Positions 7,411-15,776 of a stretch of DNA of 64,000 nucleotides are shown in pieces. The translations under genes were made by a program, and so were the position numbers. The DNA comes from Rhizobium sp. WSM4643. Lineage in GTDB: Bacteria > Pseudomonadota > Alphaproteobacteria > Rhizobiales > Rhizobiaceae. How positions within the stretch are numbered: the stretch's first letter is position 1; every line of letters starts with the position of its first letter. The notes under the pieces were generated by a model. That model was not told the DNA's origin. It saw only the letters and a program-made list of their open reading frames with translations, and searched no databases. Location of the stretch: contig NZ_CP104041.1 of the NCBI RefSeq assembly GCF_025152745.1, forward strand, positions 563,413 through 627,412. The letters run 5' to 3'.

Positions 7411-9180
7411 TTGACCCAAATGACGTTCGGCCCCGCATTCACCGAAACGGGCATTCTGTTTCGCCTCTGGGCTCCCTTGCATGAAAGCGTGTCGCTGAAA
7501 CTCGAAGGCGCTGATCCGCGGCCGATGCAGGCGGTCGGAAACGGCTGGCACCACTATACGGTCGCGGATGCCAGTGTCGGTACCCGCTATCGCTTCGTCC
7601 TGCCGGACGGTCTCGAAATTCCCGATCCCGCCTCGCGGTTTCAGCCGCAGGATGTGCACGGGCCGAGCGAAGTGGTCGACCTTTCCTTCTATCGCTGGAA
7701 GACGATCGACTGGGCGGGTCGGCCTTGGGAAGAGATGGTCATCTACGAGATGCATATCGGCTGCTTCACGCCGGAGGGTAGTTTCAAGGCGGCAATCGAG
7801 CATCTCGACTATCTGCAGCAGCTGGGCGTCACGGCACTGCAGATCATGCCGCTTAGTGAATTCCCCGGACGTTACAGCTGGGGTTATGATGGCGTGCTTC
7901 CCTATGCTCCGGACCGCAGCTACGGCCGGCCGGAAGATTTCATGGCGCTGGTGGACGCAGCGCACCAGCGCGGCGTCTCGGTTTTCCTGGACGTGGTCTA
8001 CAATCACTTCGGGCCGGACGGCAATTATATCCCGGCCTATGCGCCACTCTTTACCGATCATCACAAGACGCCCTGGGGCAACGGCATCAACTACGACGGC
8101 GACGGATCTAAGATGATCCGCGAATTCATCATCGAAAACGCCATCTACTGGGTCACCGAATTCAGGCTCGACGGTTTCCGCTTCGATGCCGTCCACGCCA
8201 TCAAGGACGACAGCGCGGAGCATTTGCTTCATGCGCTTGCCCGGCGTGTCAGGGCCGCGGCGGGCGACCGGCATGTTCATCTGATCGTCGAAAACGAGGA
8301 GAACGACAGCGACCTGTTGCAGCGTGACGAAAACGGGGAAGTGAGGCTGTTCACCGCCCAGTGGAATGACGATGTCCACCATGTGCTGCATATCACCGCC
8401 ACGGGCGAAACCTTCGGCTATTATGCCGATTACGCCGGTGACGCCGGCAAGCTCGGCCGGGCGCTGGCGGAAGGCTTCGTGTTTCAGGGGGAACACATGC
8501 CCTACCGCGGTGGAAGCCGCGGCAGGCCGAGCGGCCACCTCCCGCCCACCGCTTTCATCTCCTTCATCCAGAACCATGACCAGATCGGCAACAGGGCGCT
8601 GGGGGACCGGATACTTGCTTCGAGCCCTGCCGATGTCGTCAAGGCCGTCGTCGCCATCTACCTGCTGGCGCCGGAGATCCCGATGCTGTTCATGGGCGAG
8701 GAATGGGGCGCCAAAGAGCCTTTCCCTTTCTTCTGCGATTTCGACGAGGACTTGAACGAGAAGGTCAGGAAGGGCCGTCGCGAGGAGCTCTCCCGTTTGC
8801 CGGGATTCGACGCCAACGATCTTCTCGACCCGACGGCGCCATCGACCTTCGCCGCCGCCAAGCTGGACTGGTCGAAACTCACCTCTTCCGAGATCCTTGA
8901 TTTTTACAGGACGCTTCTCGACCTTCGACACCGAAGGATCGTGCCTTTGCTCAAAGGCGCCGGCGCCGGAAACGCGGTCTATCGCTCGGCGGGAAGCGCG
9001 CTCTCGGTGGATTGGAGCCTGGCGCAAAACCGACGTCTTCATCTGCACGCCAACCTCGGCGCCGAGACGGCGCCGCTCGTCTCGGAGCGAGACGACGGCG
9101 AGACGATCTTCCGTCTCGGCGGCAGCGATGGTGGCAATCTCGCGCCCTGGACGGTGATCTGGAGCATCAGCGAGGCTTGA
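7411..9180 (+). CDS. treZ: Malto-oligosyltrehalose trehalohydrolase
   Basis: A GH13 enzyme of about 589 residues that releases trehalose from maltooligosyl-trehalose. An N-terminal CBM48-like beta domain (about 5-95) leads into the TIM barrel: conserved region I DVVYNHFGPDG (about 194-204), region II GFRFDAVHAI with nucleophile Asp259, acid/base Glu in IVENEEN (about 294), and region IV FIQNHDQIGNRA. The TTG at 7411 is favoured by GAAGG 7 bases upstream; ATG at 7420 is the alternative, and an upstream ATG at 7309 would add a non-family extension. It is followed after 29 bases by malQ. The usual partner treY (maltooligosyltrehalose synthase) is not in the window. Confidence 0.92.
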   Translation: MTQMTFGPAFTETGILFRLWAPLHESVSLKLEGADPRPMQAVGNGWHHYTVADASVGTRYRFVLPDGLEIPDPASRFQPQDVHGPSEVVDLSFYRWKTIDWAGRPWEEMVIYEMHIGCFTPEGSFKAAIEHLDYLQQLGVTALQIMPLSEFPGRYSWGYDGVLPYAPDRSYGRPEDFMALVDAAHQRGVSVFLDVVYNHFGPDGNYIPAYAPLFTDHHKTPWGNGINYDGDGSKMIREFIIENAIYWVTEFRLDGFRFDAVHAIKDDSAEHLLHALARRVRAAAGDRHVHLIVENEENDSDLLQRDENGEVRLFTAQWNDDVHHVLHITATGETFGYYADYAGDAGKLGRALAEGFVFQGEHMPYRGGSRGRPSGHLPPTAFISFIQNHDQIGNRALGDRILASSPADVVKAVVAIYLLAPEIPMLFMGEEWGAKEPFPFFCDFDEDLNEKVRKGRREELSRLPGFDANDLLDPTAPSTFAAAKLDWSKLTSSEILDFYRTLLDLRHRRIVPLLKGAGAGNAVYRSAGSALSVDWSLAQNRRLHLHANLGAETAPLVSERDDGETIFRLGGSDGGNLAPWTVIWSISEA

Positions 9181-9209
9181 TGGCGCGCTGACAGGAAGGC
9201 GATCGAACG

Positions 9210-11117
9210 ATGAAATCTGCTGACCTCGACAAGCTCGCCCGCCGGCACGGCATCGGCCTGACCAGGCCCAGTCCCGACAATCAGGAGGTGGCGATATCAG
9301 GCGAGACCAAACGCAAGATCCTTCAGGCACTGAAGATCGACTTGGCGGGAGCGGCTGATCACGAGATCGGTGCGCCGCGGCGGCAGCCTGCGGCCAAGAA
9401 GATCGCCAGGTCATTTCTGCCGGATTTCCTTTCCAACACGCCGGTCTGGGGCATAAGCCTGCAGCTTTACGAACTCCGTTCGGCACGTAACTGGGGCATA
9501 GGAGACTTCGAGGATCTCTCGGATATGGCGGATCTCGCGGGATCGCTGGGCGCCGATTTCATCGGCCTCACCCCGCTTCACGCGCCGTTTCTCGCCGATC
9601 CCGAGCGTTGCAGTCCCTACGAGCCCTCGAGCCGCCAGCATCTCAACCCACTCTATGTCGCGGTCGACCGGTTGCCGGGTTTTGCCTGTGACCCGGAACT
9701 CGAACGGAAATTGGCAAGCCTTCGCCAAACCGATCTCGTCGACTACGTCGGCGTCGCAGAGATCAAGCTGAAGGCTCTTCGCGATCTCTGGCCGGTCTGG
9801 CGAAGGCGCAGCGTGATCGACGAGGCTTATGATCCGGCTGATTTCGATGCCTTCGTCGCGCAAGGAGGAAACAGCTTGCGGCTGCACGCGCTTTTCGAAT
9901 GCCTGTCGTTTTCCATGGTCGAGCGGGGGGCGGGCGCTGGCTGGCAACGGTGGCCGGCGGATTTCCAGCGCTTTGACAGCGCAGCCGTCGCCGAATTCGA
10001 GCGTGGACACGCGGACGATGTGCGCTTTCACATGTGGTTGCAATGGCTCGCCCATCGGCAGCTGATGCAGGCAGCGGACCGGGCGCGGAAGGCCGGCCTG
10101 CGGATCGGACTCTATCTCGATCTTGCCGTCGGGGAGGCGGTCGACGGCTCGGCGACATGGAGCGAGCCGTATATCTATCTCTCGAAGGCCACGATCGGCA
10201 GCCCACCCGATCCCTTCGCCATAGATGGACAGGACTGGCACCTCGCTGGGTACCTGCCTTCCGCGATCGCGGCAGGAGAAATGTCGCCTTTCCGGCGCAT
10301 GGTGAGCGCTGCCATGCGCTATGCGGGCGCCATTCGTATCGACCACGCCGCAGCGCTTCGCCGCCTCTTCCTGGTGCCATTGGGCAGCAAACCAGACGAC
10401 GGCGCTTATGTCCGCTATCCCCAGGATCGGCTCCTGCAGATCCTCGCAGAAGTGTCCGCCGAGCATCGGTGCCTCGTCATCGGAGAAGACCTGGGACTGA
10501 TCCCCAAGGGATTGCAGGACGATCTGGCGGCAGCCCACATTCTCTCCTACCGCATCCTTTCCTATGAACAGGACGAGAAGGGCTTCAAGCCGGCGGACAC
10601 CTATCCCGTGCTCGCTTTGGCCTGCATTTCGACGCACGACCACCGGACCCTTGCCGGTTGGTGGCGCGGCGCCGACATTCAGGACCGGTGCGATCACGGC
10701 ATCGTGCCGCCGGATCTTACCGAAAGACATCTCGAACATCGTAAGCGCGAGCGGAGAAGCCTGAAGGCGGCGCTCAAGGCGGCCGGCCTCGACCTGCCCG
10801 CTGGGCTTACCGCGCGGGGAAGTCGGGAGGCGCTGCGGGAACTGACCGTCAGCGCCTATCGCTTCATTGCCAGGACTCCATCGCTTCTCGCCGCAGTGCG
10901 TCTTGCCGATCTCACCGACGAGAAAAAGCCGACCAATATTCCAGGCACGAGCGACAGCTATCCGAACTGGAGGCCGAAGCTATCGGTGTTGCTCGAGGAT
11001 ATGACGTCGAGTCCGCTACTCAAGCGCGTAACGGCGGCGATGGGAGAAGAAAGGCCGCAAAATCGAGGGGCGAGGGAACGAATAGCAGATGGGCGGATTC
11101 TGAATAGGCAAGGATGA
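9210..11117 (+). CDS. malQ: 4-alpha-glucanotransferase (amylomaltase)
   Basis: A 635-residue GH77 disproportionating enzyme that transfers maltodextrin segments between glucans. Family hallmarks: VWGISLQLYELRSARNWGIGDFEDL near residues 75-100 in two parts, RIDHAAALRRLFLVP near 375-390 (region with the nucleophile side), CLVIGEDLGLIPKGL near 420-435 containing the acid/base Glu, and ISTHDHRTLAGWW near 475. Together with treZ it would remodel glycogen-derived maltodextrins and feed trehalose synthesis, an osmoprotectant and desiccation route. A GAAGG sits upstream of the ATG. Its stop overlaps an ATG at 11114 by ATGA. Confidence 0.93.
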   Translation: MKSADLDKLARRHGIGLTRPSPDNQEVAISGETKRKILQALKIDLAGAADHEIGAPRRQPAAKKIARSFLPDFLSNTPVWGISLQLYELRSARNWGIGDFEDLSDMADLAGSLGADFIGLTPLHAPFLADPERCSPYEPSSRQHLNPLYVAVDRLPGFACDPELERKLASLRQTDLVDYVGVAEIKLKALRDLWPVWRRRSVIDEAYDPADFDAFVAQGGNSLRLHALFECLSFSMVERGAGAGWQRWPADFQRFDSAAVAEFERGHADDVRFHMWLQWLAHRQLMQAADRARKAGLRIGLYLDLAVGEAVDGSATWSEPYIYLSKATIGSPPDPFAIDGQDWHLAGYLPSAIAAGEMSPFRRMVSAAMRYAGAIRIDHAAALRRLFLVPLGSKPDDGAYVRYPQDRLLQILAEVSAEHRCLVIGEDLGLIPKGLQDDLAAAHILSYRILSYEQDEKGFKPADTYPVLALACISTHDHRTLAGWWRGADIQDRCDHGIVPPDLTERHLEHRKRERRSLKAALKAAGLDLPAGLTARGSREALRELTVSAYRFIARTPSLLAAVRLADLTDEKKPTNIPGTSDSYPNWRPKLSVLLEDMTSSPLLKRVTAAMGEERPQNRGARERIADGRILNRQG

Positions 11118-11128
11118 GGATCCTCGAG

Positions 11129-11329
11129 ATGATTTCTAAGAAACAGCTGGTCGAAGTCGCCGTAGATACCGAAGAAGGGCGAATTGCGCTGGGCATCATG
11201 AACGCCAAACAGGCGATCGCGCTTCCTGATGAACTCGATGTGGAGGTTTCACATCCCGATCATGAGCCGGGCAAAACCGATCACTTCATCCATAAGGACG
11301 AACTGCGCAGGCATCTGGACAAATCGTAG
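11129..11329 (+). CDS. Small hypothetical protein downstream of malQ (66 aa)
   Basis: A short acidic protein starting MISKKQLVEVAVDTEEG and ending EDELRRHLDKS-like (actual KDELRRHLDKS). The ATG at 11129 has GAGG about 8 bases upstream; the alternative ATG at 11114 overlaps the malQ stop and adds five residues. It is probably cotranscribed with malQ. No domain recognised. Confidence 0.5.
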   Translation: MISKKQLVEVAVDTEEGRIALGIMNAKQAIALPDELDVEVSHPDHEPGKTDHFIHKDELRRHLDKS

Positions 11330-11367
11330 GAACACCCGCCCTTGCTGTCGCGATTTGTTTTTCAGGC

Positions 11368-11393
11368 GGAACCTCCGCGGGTTTTGATTGTTT
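11368..11393 (+). promoter_or_regulatory. EcfG/RpoE2-type promoter for a small-protein operon
   Basis: GGAAC (11368-11372), 17-base spacer, GTTT (11390-11393). This fits GGAAC-N18-TT. It lies 28 bases before the start of the 71-aa protein at 11421 and would also drive the two small genes after it. Confidence 0.6.
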
Positions 11394-11420
11394 GACCTGA
11401 TAACCGAAGGGAGAAAGACT

Positions 11421-11636
11421 ATGGCAAATGCCGACCGAAAACATATTGGCGCCGGAGCGAAGGGGAAGGGCGACGGCAGCGGCGCGATGACCAATCTCGA
11501 CGAGGAGCAGCTTCGCGAAAACATGGTCCTTTCCAACCGCGACAAGGCCCGGCACTCCAAGGAGCGCGGCCTCGACAGCAAGACGGTCCAGACTGAGCAA
11601 TATTCAGATCACAGCGCCAATCGAGATCCTGAATGA
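11421..11636 (+). CDS. Small hydrophilic stress-type protein (71 aa)
   Basis: A 71-residue very hydrophilic, Gly-rich protein (KHIGAGAKGKGDGSGAMT), likely disordered, without signal peptide. It has a strong Shine-Dalgarno (AAGGGAGAAAG) and an EcfG-like promoter upstream. Two more small hydrophilic genes follow at 10-base intervals, so it opens a probable three-gene operon. Such short charged proteins are common in rhizobial general stress regulons; the molecular role is unknown. Confidence 0.65.
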   Translation: MANADRKHIGAGAKGKGDGSGAMTNLDEEQLRENMVLSNRDKARHSKERGLDSKTVQTEQYSDHSANRDPE

Positions 11637-11646
11637 GGAGACGTTG

Positions 11647-11832
11647 ATGAGCAGCAGGTTACCCCCCGTTCCAGCCGAGAATGTCAGCGGCAAGGGCGTC
11701 GCTGGCAAGCGAGCGAGGACCAGTGCTGACGATGCCGAAATGGCAAGCAGCGCTGAAAACCCCGACAAGAAGGGGCAGCAAGGCAATAGCAAGATCAATA
11801 CGACCCATCAGGGTAACCAGCAGGACCGGTAG
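11647..11832 (+). CDS. Small hydrophilic hypothetical protein (61 aa)
   Basis: A 61-residue protein beginning MSSRLPPVPAENVSGKG, rich in Gly, Lys, Asn and Gln and probably unstructured. GAGGAG lies upstream; the ATG at 11647 is preferred to the adjoining TTG at 11644. It is in the middle of the small-protein operon, 10 bases after the 71-aa gene. No recognised family. Confidence 0.55.
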   Translation: MSSRLPPVPAENVSGKGVAGKRARTSADDAEMASSAENPDKKGQQGNSKINTTHQGNQQDR

Positions 11833-11841
11833 GAGGCATCG

Positions 11842-12030
11842 ATGTCTACATCGAAGAAGAGCCCGTCGACCATCCGTCAGGGTGGCCCCGGCGCATCGCA
11901 TGAAAACGCAAAGGCTCCGCTCGAAATACCCAAGCGGCGGCAGAGCCCGGACAGGCGCACGCAAAGCAAGGTCTCAGGCGGTGGCGGTGAGCATGATCGC
12001 CATCACAGCCACGACCCGCAGCGAAAGTGA
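11842..12030 (+). CDS. Small basic hydrophilic hypothetical protein (62 aa)
   Basis: A 62-residue protein rich in Lys, Arg, Pro and His (the end reads GGGGEHDRHHSHDPQRK). A GGAGG Shine-Dalgarno lies 6 bases before the ATG. It is 9 bases after the previous small gene and probably shares its stress-type promoter. The His/Asp-rich tail might bind metal, but that is speculation. Confidence 0.55.
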   Translation: MSTSKKSPSTIRQGGPGASHENAKAPLEIPKRRQSPDRRTQSKVSGGGGEHDRHHSHDPQRK

Positions 12031-12114
12031 GCGGCAGCCGCAGCGGTGGAAACTGATCGGCGGAAGGCACGAGGTCCTTCCGCACAACATGACCAATATG
12101 ATGGAACACAGACC

Positions 12115-12276
12115 ATGACGACCGCATTCATTCTTGTTGCATTGGCTCTCATCGTCATCTTCGCCGGCCCGACATTGCTGTTTATCTGTGTCGGCTATGC
12201 CGACTATATGCTTGAGCGGCGCAAACATCTGATTGCGCTGAAGCACGCAGTGAAGCGTCGCAGCGATGAGCTGTAG
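12115..12276 (+). CDS. Small single-span membrane protein (53 aa)
   Basis: Beginning MTTAFILVALALIVIFAG, one long membrane helix (residues about 3-30, ending near FICVGYADY) is followed by a basic tail (MLERRKHLIALKHAVKRR). An upstream in-frame ATG at 12046 would add a hydrophilic stretch, but the ATG at 12115 gives a cleaner membrane protein; neither has a strong Shine-Dalgarno. Function unknown. Confidence 0.45.
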   Translation: MTTAFILVALALIVIFAGPTLLFICVGYADYMLERRKHLIALKHAVKRRSDEL

Positions 12277-12569
12277 CGGCAGCGGCGTCCGCCGCTGCCG
12301 ACTCGTCCTTGCGCCGGCACCGCTGGGACGCTGATGCTGCGTTCGGGTTGTTCTTAGTCCCTCGTGCAAATCCTATTCTTTCATCAGTGCGATTCCTGAT
12401 TTAATACCGCTGACAAGTCCCAGCGCCTTGGCGCCCTTACGATTGTCGATTGGCTGCGCCAGTCAGCAATCCGCAACAGCGTATCTCCTTTGCTGACCGA
12501 GCTACGCGATGACGGGGTTGTTCCGGTTCAATCGGGAGCCTCGCCTGTCTCATGTCTCAGGCAAATTCT
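12277..12569. other. Intergenic stretch without a recognisable gene
   Basis: About 290 bases follow the small membrane protein. I see no supported open frame, RNA gene or repeat here; the stretch ends at the promoter at 12570. Confidence 0.5.
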
Positions 12570-12595
12570 GGAACAAATGTCCCTCAAGCCTGGTT
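12570..12595 (+). promoter_or_regulatory. EcfG/RpoE2-type promoter for the lipoprotein operon
   Basis: GGAAC (12570-12574), 18-base spacer, GTT (12593-12595), a fit to GGAAC-N19-TT. It is about 53 bases before the lipoprotein start and could serve the two genes beyond it. Confidence 0.55.
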
Positions 12596-12648
12596 ACCTT
12601 GGCGAAAGACGAGCAACACTCGGGGGACAGGAAGAAGTGAAGGTTCCG

Positions 12649-12939
12649 ATGCAGCTAAGGATAGGATTTGCGCTGGTTTTCGCCCTTGTGCTGACAAGCT
12701 GCACGACGAGTGTAGGCGGTTATTCGTCGTCAGGCCTCGCTCCCATTCCTGGCAGCATCACTTATGGTGGCCAGCCCCGCACCAAGTTGACGAAGTCGCC
12801 CGCAGGTTCATCCTTCCCGCACACCTTCACCGATCAATGGGGACGCGAGGTTGAGGAAATCTACGTCATCCGACCCGACAGGAGCTTGCTTATCGCGGAG
12901 CGCCATTACCGCCCGGTTTTCTCGCTCGACGACGACTAA
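12649..12939 (+). CDS. Small outer-membrane-type lipoprotein (96 aa)
   Basis: From the ATG at 12649 the protein begins MQLRIGFALVFALVLTSC, a lipoprotein signal peptide with lipobox LTSC (Cys at about residue 18). The mature part is short, has a Gly/Ser-rich stretch and a TFTDQWGREVEEIYVI segment. A GTG at 12637 is an alternative start. The +2 residue is Thr rather than Asp, consistent with outer-membrane sorting if the Lol rule applies. It sits behind an EcfG-like promoter and heads a probable three-gene run. Function unknown. Confidence 0.65.
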   Translation: MQLRIGFALVFALVLTSCTTSVGGYSSSGLAPIPGSITYGGQPRTKLTKSPAGSSFPHTFTDQWGREVEEIYVIRPDRSLLIAERHYRPVFSLDDD

Positions 12940-12979
12940 AACGAGCAGTTGCCTTGAGAGATTAGGAAGGAGAATGATC

Positions 12980-13396
12980 ATGCCGCCCCGCAAGAGCACA
13001 GCAACGAAAACACTCGACACCACGGGAGCCAAAATTGGCGAGCCCGTGCCAAAAGCCATCATTGATACGAATACCGCCTCCGTCGGAGTTCCAAGGCAGG
13101 CAGAGTCTGATCTGCAGGAAGACCTGAGCGCGCTGCGAAAACAAATCGACGCGCTCCAGCAGCGGGTGGCCAACGCCGCCCAATCGGCCAAGGGGAATGC
13201 CGGCGACGCAATGCGGCAGACGCAGGCGGCGGTGAAGCATCACCCGGTCTCGACATTGGTCGTGGTGGCGGCTGTATGTGGCGCGTTAGCGCTTATCTTC
13301 ACCGGACGTCGTGCAGAGCCGCCGCGGCGCTATCGCTATCGGCCGGCACTGGACGAATTGCGCGAGTTCTATGACTCTGTCCGCGACCGGCTCTAA
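12980..13396 (+). CDS. DUF883/ElaB-YqjD-like membrane-anchored protein (138 aa)
   Basis: A 138-residue protein with an N-terminal hydrophilic region, a helical coiled stretch (DLSALRKQIDALQQRVANAA near 48-68), a membrane helix (STLVVVAAVCGALALIF near 95-112) followed by an Arg-rich turn (GRRAEPPRRYRYR) and a C-terminal helix. This plan matches the ElaB/YqjD/DUF883 family of inner-membrane, stationary-phase, ribosome-associated proteins. The ATG at 12980 has GGAAGGAG about 7 bases upstream; an ATG at 12974 is too close to it. Confidence 0.65.
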   Translation: MPPRKSTATKTLDTTGAKIGEPVPKAIIDTNTASVGVPRQAESDLQEDLSALRKQIDALQQRVANAAQSAKGNAGDAMRQTQAAVKHHPVSTLVVVAAVCGALALIFTGRRAEPPRRYRYRPALDELREFYDSVRDRL

Positions 13397-13459
13397 CAAG
13401 ATTTCAGGATTGCGAAAATCATCGATATGCCCGACGCTCCATCATCAGCGAGGGATTAC

Positions 13460-13708
13460 ATGTTCGATATTATCGTGAGAAGTGCACTTGATATCGTTGG
13501 GCAGACGGAGCGTCTGATCGAGGCGATGCGGCGGATGCTGCAGAGTGAAGAGTTTGACGAGGTAGAAGTGTACGAGCTCGACTATGAGATTGAGCGACTC
13601 GGAGACATTGTTTTCAATGTGGACGAGGCCGTCCGCTCGCTGGTCCGCTCGGTTGAATATTCGCTGAAAGGTGCCCACGTGCACGCAATCTGCAGAACGG
13701 TGCACTGA
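13460..13708 (+). CDS. Small acidic hypothetical protein (82 aa)
   Basis: A helical acidic protein beginning MFDIIVRSALDIVGQTERLI with a Glu/Asp-rich middle (SEEFDEVEVYELDYEIERLG). The ATG at 13460 has GAGGG 6 bases upstream; an earlier ATG at 13427 lacks a good site. It follows the DUF883-like gene closely and may share its transcript. No family recognised. Confidence 0.5.
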   Translation: MFDIIVRSALDIVGQTERLIEAMRRMLQSEEFDEVEVYELDYEIERLGDIVFNVDEAVRSLVRSVEYSLKGAHVHAICRTVH

Positions 13709-13886
13709 CGGCTCATCGCCAGGCCTCCGACCGACGGCTACGAGACCCGCGGCCCGCATTTGATTATCTCGATTCTGCTTGTCACGCCGATGTCACGCGA
13801 CCGTCGCAGCAATATGTGCTTGATAGGCGCCGTTGGGCTCAGACCATCGGTCGGGCCGAAATGTCTATTGTTGCTGAGGCATCGCG

Positions 13887-14117
13887 ATGACCTTGAAAAC
13901 CACCGGGCTGGAAATTAGCCCCGATGAATTCATTTTTCCGGTTCACACCCGAACGATCGCACAGATCAGGTACGATATTCTCAATCAGGTTATGACCGTA
14001 GTCTATCACGACGGTCGTTCGTGCACGACCAGTGGCATACAAGGCCCCGCAATGCTGAGGATTCTTGCCCAGCGTCCAGTGGAGCGCTCGCCGTTTCTAT
14101 TGCAGACCGTCATCTGA
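13887..14117 (+). CDS. Small hypothetical protein (76 aa)
   Basis: A 76-residue protein with alternating strands around TIAQIRYDILNQVMTVVYHD, faintly reminiscent of KTSC-type small domains, but the match is not strong enough to name it. No strong Shine-Dalgarno. Position between two other small genes supports it as real only weakly. Confidence 0.4.
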   Translation: MTLKTTGLEISPDEFIFPVHTRTIAQIRYDILNQVMTVVYHDGRSCTTSGIQGPAMLRILAQRPVERSPFLLQTVI

Positions 14118-14251
14118 CGCGGGAAAGACGTCGTCGACCGTTTTCGGTTGGGTACGAACCGGCTTCCGCGGGTTAAATCACCATAGTCGTGCATCCATTT
14201 CCCGCGACCTGCGTTCATCCTCCAACTGCCATACACATGGAGGGAACGCCG

Positions 14252-14515
14252 ATGAACTTTCCATCACCGAAGACCGAATTCCCCGCGCAGCGCTTCGAAG
14301 AGGCGACCGCTGCCGCACGCGACGCTTTGGAAAGGGTGATCGCAGCTGCCAATGAAGCCGGATGGGGCACCGAAGAAATCACCGCGGCATTGCTTAAGGC
14401 CGCGCAGTTTATGAGCGATGCCAACAAGAGAGATCCCGATCCGGCCGACGATCCCTCGATCAGCGACACACCAGCCAGACAGGCGCAGATCGGTCACGGC
14501 GAGCTCTATGATTAG
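14252..14515 (+). CDS. Small hypothetical protein (87 aa)
   Basis: An 87-residue soluble helical protein starting MNFPSPKTEFPAQRFEEAT; a helix region EDALERVIAAANEAGW-like (actual RDALERVIAAANEAGW) is followed by an acidic, Pro-rich tail (RDPDPADDPSISDTP). GGAGGG lies upstream of the ATG. It converges with the LacI-family gene, leaving 8 bases between stops. Function unknown. Confidence 0.55.
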   Translation: MNFPSPKTEFPAQRFEEATAAARDALERVIAAANEAGWGTEEITAALLKAAQFMSDANKRDPDPADDPSISDTPARQAQIGHGELYD

Positions 14516-14523
14516 CCGCGATC

Positions 14524-15594
14524 TCACCGGTCGATCGTCGCGACAGAACCGCGCACGACGAGGTTCGTGCTGACGCGCAGATGTTCGACGGCAAGGGGGG
14601 TGCGTTCGATGCGGGCGACGAGCCGTTCGCCGGCAAGCTTGCCCATCTCATAGACGCGCTGGTCGACGATGGTGATCGGCGGAACGGTGACGCTGGTCCA
14701 GTCCGCGTTGAGAAACGAAATCATCGAGACGTCCTTAGGGATCGACAGGCCGAGCGACCGCAGCGATTTGAAGATGCGCAAACCAACGAGGCTGTCTGAA
14801 GCCAGCAGCGCCGTTGGCGGCGATCCATCCGAGAGTAGGCGTTTGATCACGGCGTCCGTCTGATGCTGATCGGTAGCGCCAAGCCTGACATAATGAAGAG
14901 GGCTCGACAAACCCGCCTCGGTCAGCACGCTGACAAAACCCTCCACGCGTTCGCGCACGGCGGAATTCGAGATCCACCCAATATCGGTGAGCCCACCGTC
15001 GCCGGCATCCATGGCAGAGACGTAGGCGAGGCGGCGATGTCCTCGCCCGATCAGGTACCGGGTCGCGGTGATGGCCGCATTCCGGTCGTCGCCGGTCACG
15101 GCGTCGACTTCGAGTTCCGGGATGGCCCGGTCGAACAGAACCAATGGCACGCCCGCGCGGCGGACGTGCTGGAGATGATCGACGCTGTCGCAACGGGCAG
15201 GCGTGACGATCAGGCCATCGACGCGTTTGCCGATCAGGAGGTCGACGGCTGATTTTTCCGCATCGAGTTCTTCGCCCGAATTGGCGATGATGACGTTGAA
15301 GCCCGCGAGGCGGGCCGCGTCGCTGATGCCGCGCACCGCCAGGCTAAAGAAAGCGTTTTCGATATCGCCGACTACGACCCCGATGATGCCGGATCTTCCG
15401 GTGCTCATGCTCCGGGCGAGCTCGTTCGGGCGATATTCGAGGGCAGCGGCCGCCGCCATGACCTGATCTGTGACCTTGGAGCTGACCACGCCGTAGCCTC
15501 CGAGCACGCGGGCGGCCGTGGCCTTCGAGACCTTTGCGGCCTTCGCGACGTCGGCGACCGTGACTGAACGTTTCGGATGAGCGGAATCTTCCAT
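14524..15594 (-). CDS. LacI family transcriptional regulator
   Basis: A 356-residue repressor. The N-terminal helix-turn-helix (residues 11-31, [21 protein letters not shown]) carries the LacI pattern, followed by hinge-helix region [13 protein letters not shown] and a periplasmic-binding-protein-like effector domain ([15 protein letters not shown] onward, with [13 protein letters not shown] near 270). It is divergent from an amino-acid-type ABC importer and an FAD oxidoreductase, and two matching palindromic operators lie in the shared promoter region, so it very likely controls that operon. The inducer is unknown. Confidence 0.9.
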   Translation of the reverse strand: MEDSAHPKRSVTVADVAKAAKVSKATAARVLGGYGVVSSKVTDQVMAAAAALEYRPNELARSMSTGRSGIIGVVVGDIENAFFSLAVRGISDAARLAGFNVIIANSGEELDAEKSAVDLLIGKRVDGLIVTPARCDSVDHLQHVRRAGVPLVLFDRAIPELEVDAVTGDDRNAAITATRYLIGRGHRRLAYVSAMDAGDGGLTDIGWISNSAVRERVEGFVSVLTEAGLSSPLHYVRLGATDQHQTDAVIKRLLSDGSPPTALLASDSLVGLRIFKSLRSLGLSIPKDVSMISFLNADWTSVTVPPITIVDQRVYEMGKLAGERLVARIERTPLAVEHLRVSTNLVVRGSVATIDR

Positions 15595-15653
15595 GGGCCA
15601 GGACTACAAGAGTTGTTGACTGCCGGTCAATTGACGGATATCAAATATGCTAT

Positions 15654-15686
15654 GAGACCGGTCTCTTTATACGGGAGACCGGTATC
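15654..15686. promoter_or_regulatory. Paired LacI-family operators, 21 bp apart
   Basis: GAGACCGGTCTC (15654-15665) is a perfect 12-bp palindrome with the central CG step typical of LacI-family operators. GAGACCGGTATC (15675-15686) repeats it with one changed base. The centres are 21 bp apart, two helical turns, so two dimers could bind the same face. A -35-like TTGACT at 15616-15621 lies upstream, so binding would block transcription of the ABC operon. Confidence 0.65.
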
Positions 15687-15776
15687 TTGTCCAGGAAGCC
15701 TTTAGCCGCATATGTGGCGGGGCAGGGCGACCCGACGATGCCGACAAGAGCATTCCTTTCAGAGCGGAGAACGAAC

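Noticed and set aside
7222..9486. A 754-codon open frame antisense to treZ
   Set aside because: It mirrors the codon pattern of treZ in a high-GC genome, has no family likeness, and treZ is certain.
9411..10739. A 442-codon open frame antisense to malQ
   Set aside because: Shadow of malQ with no start signal or family motif.
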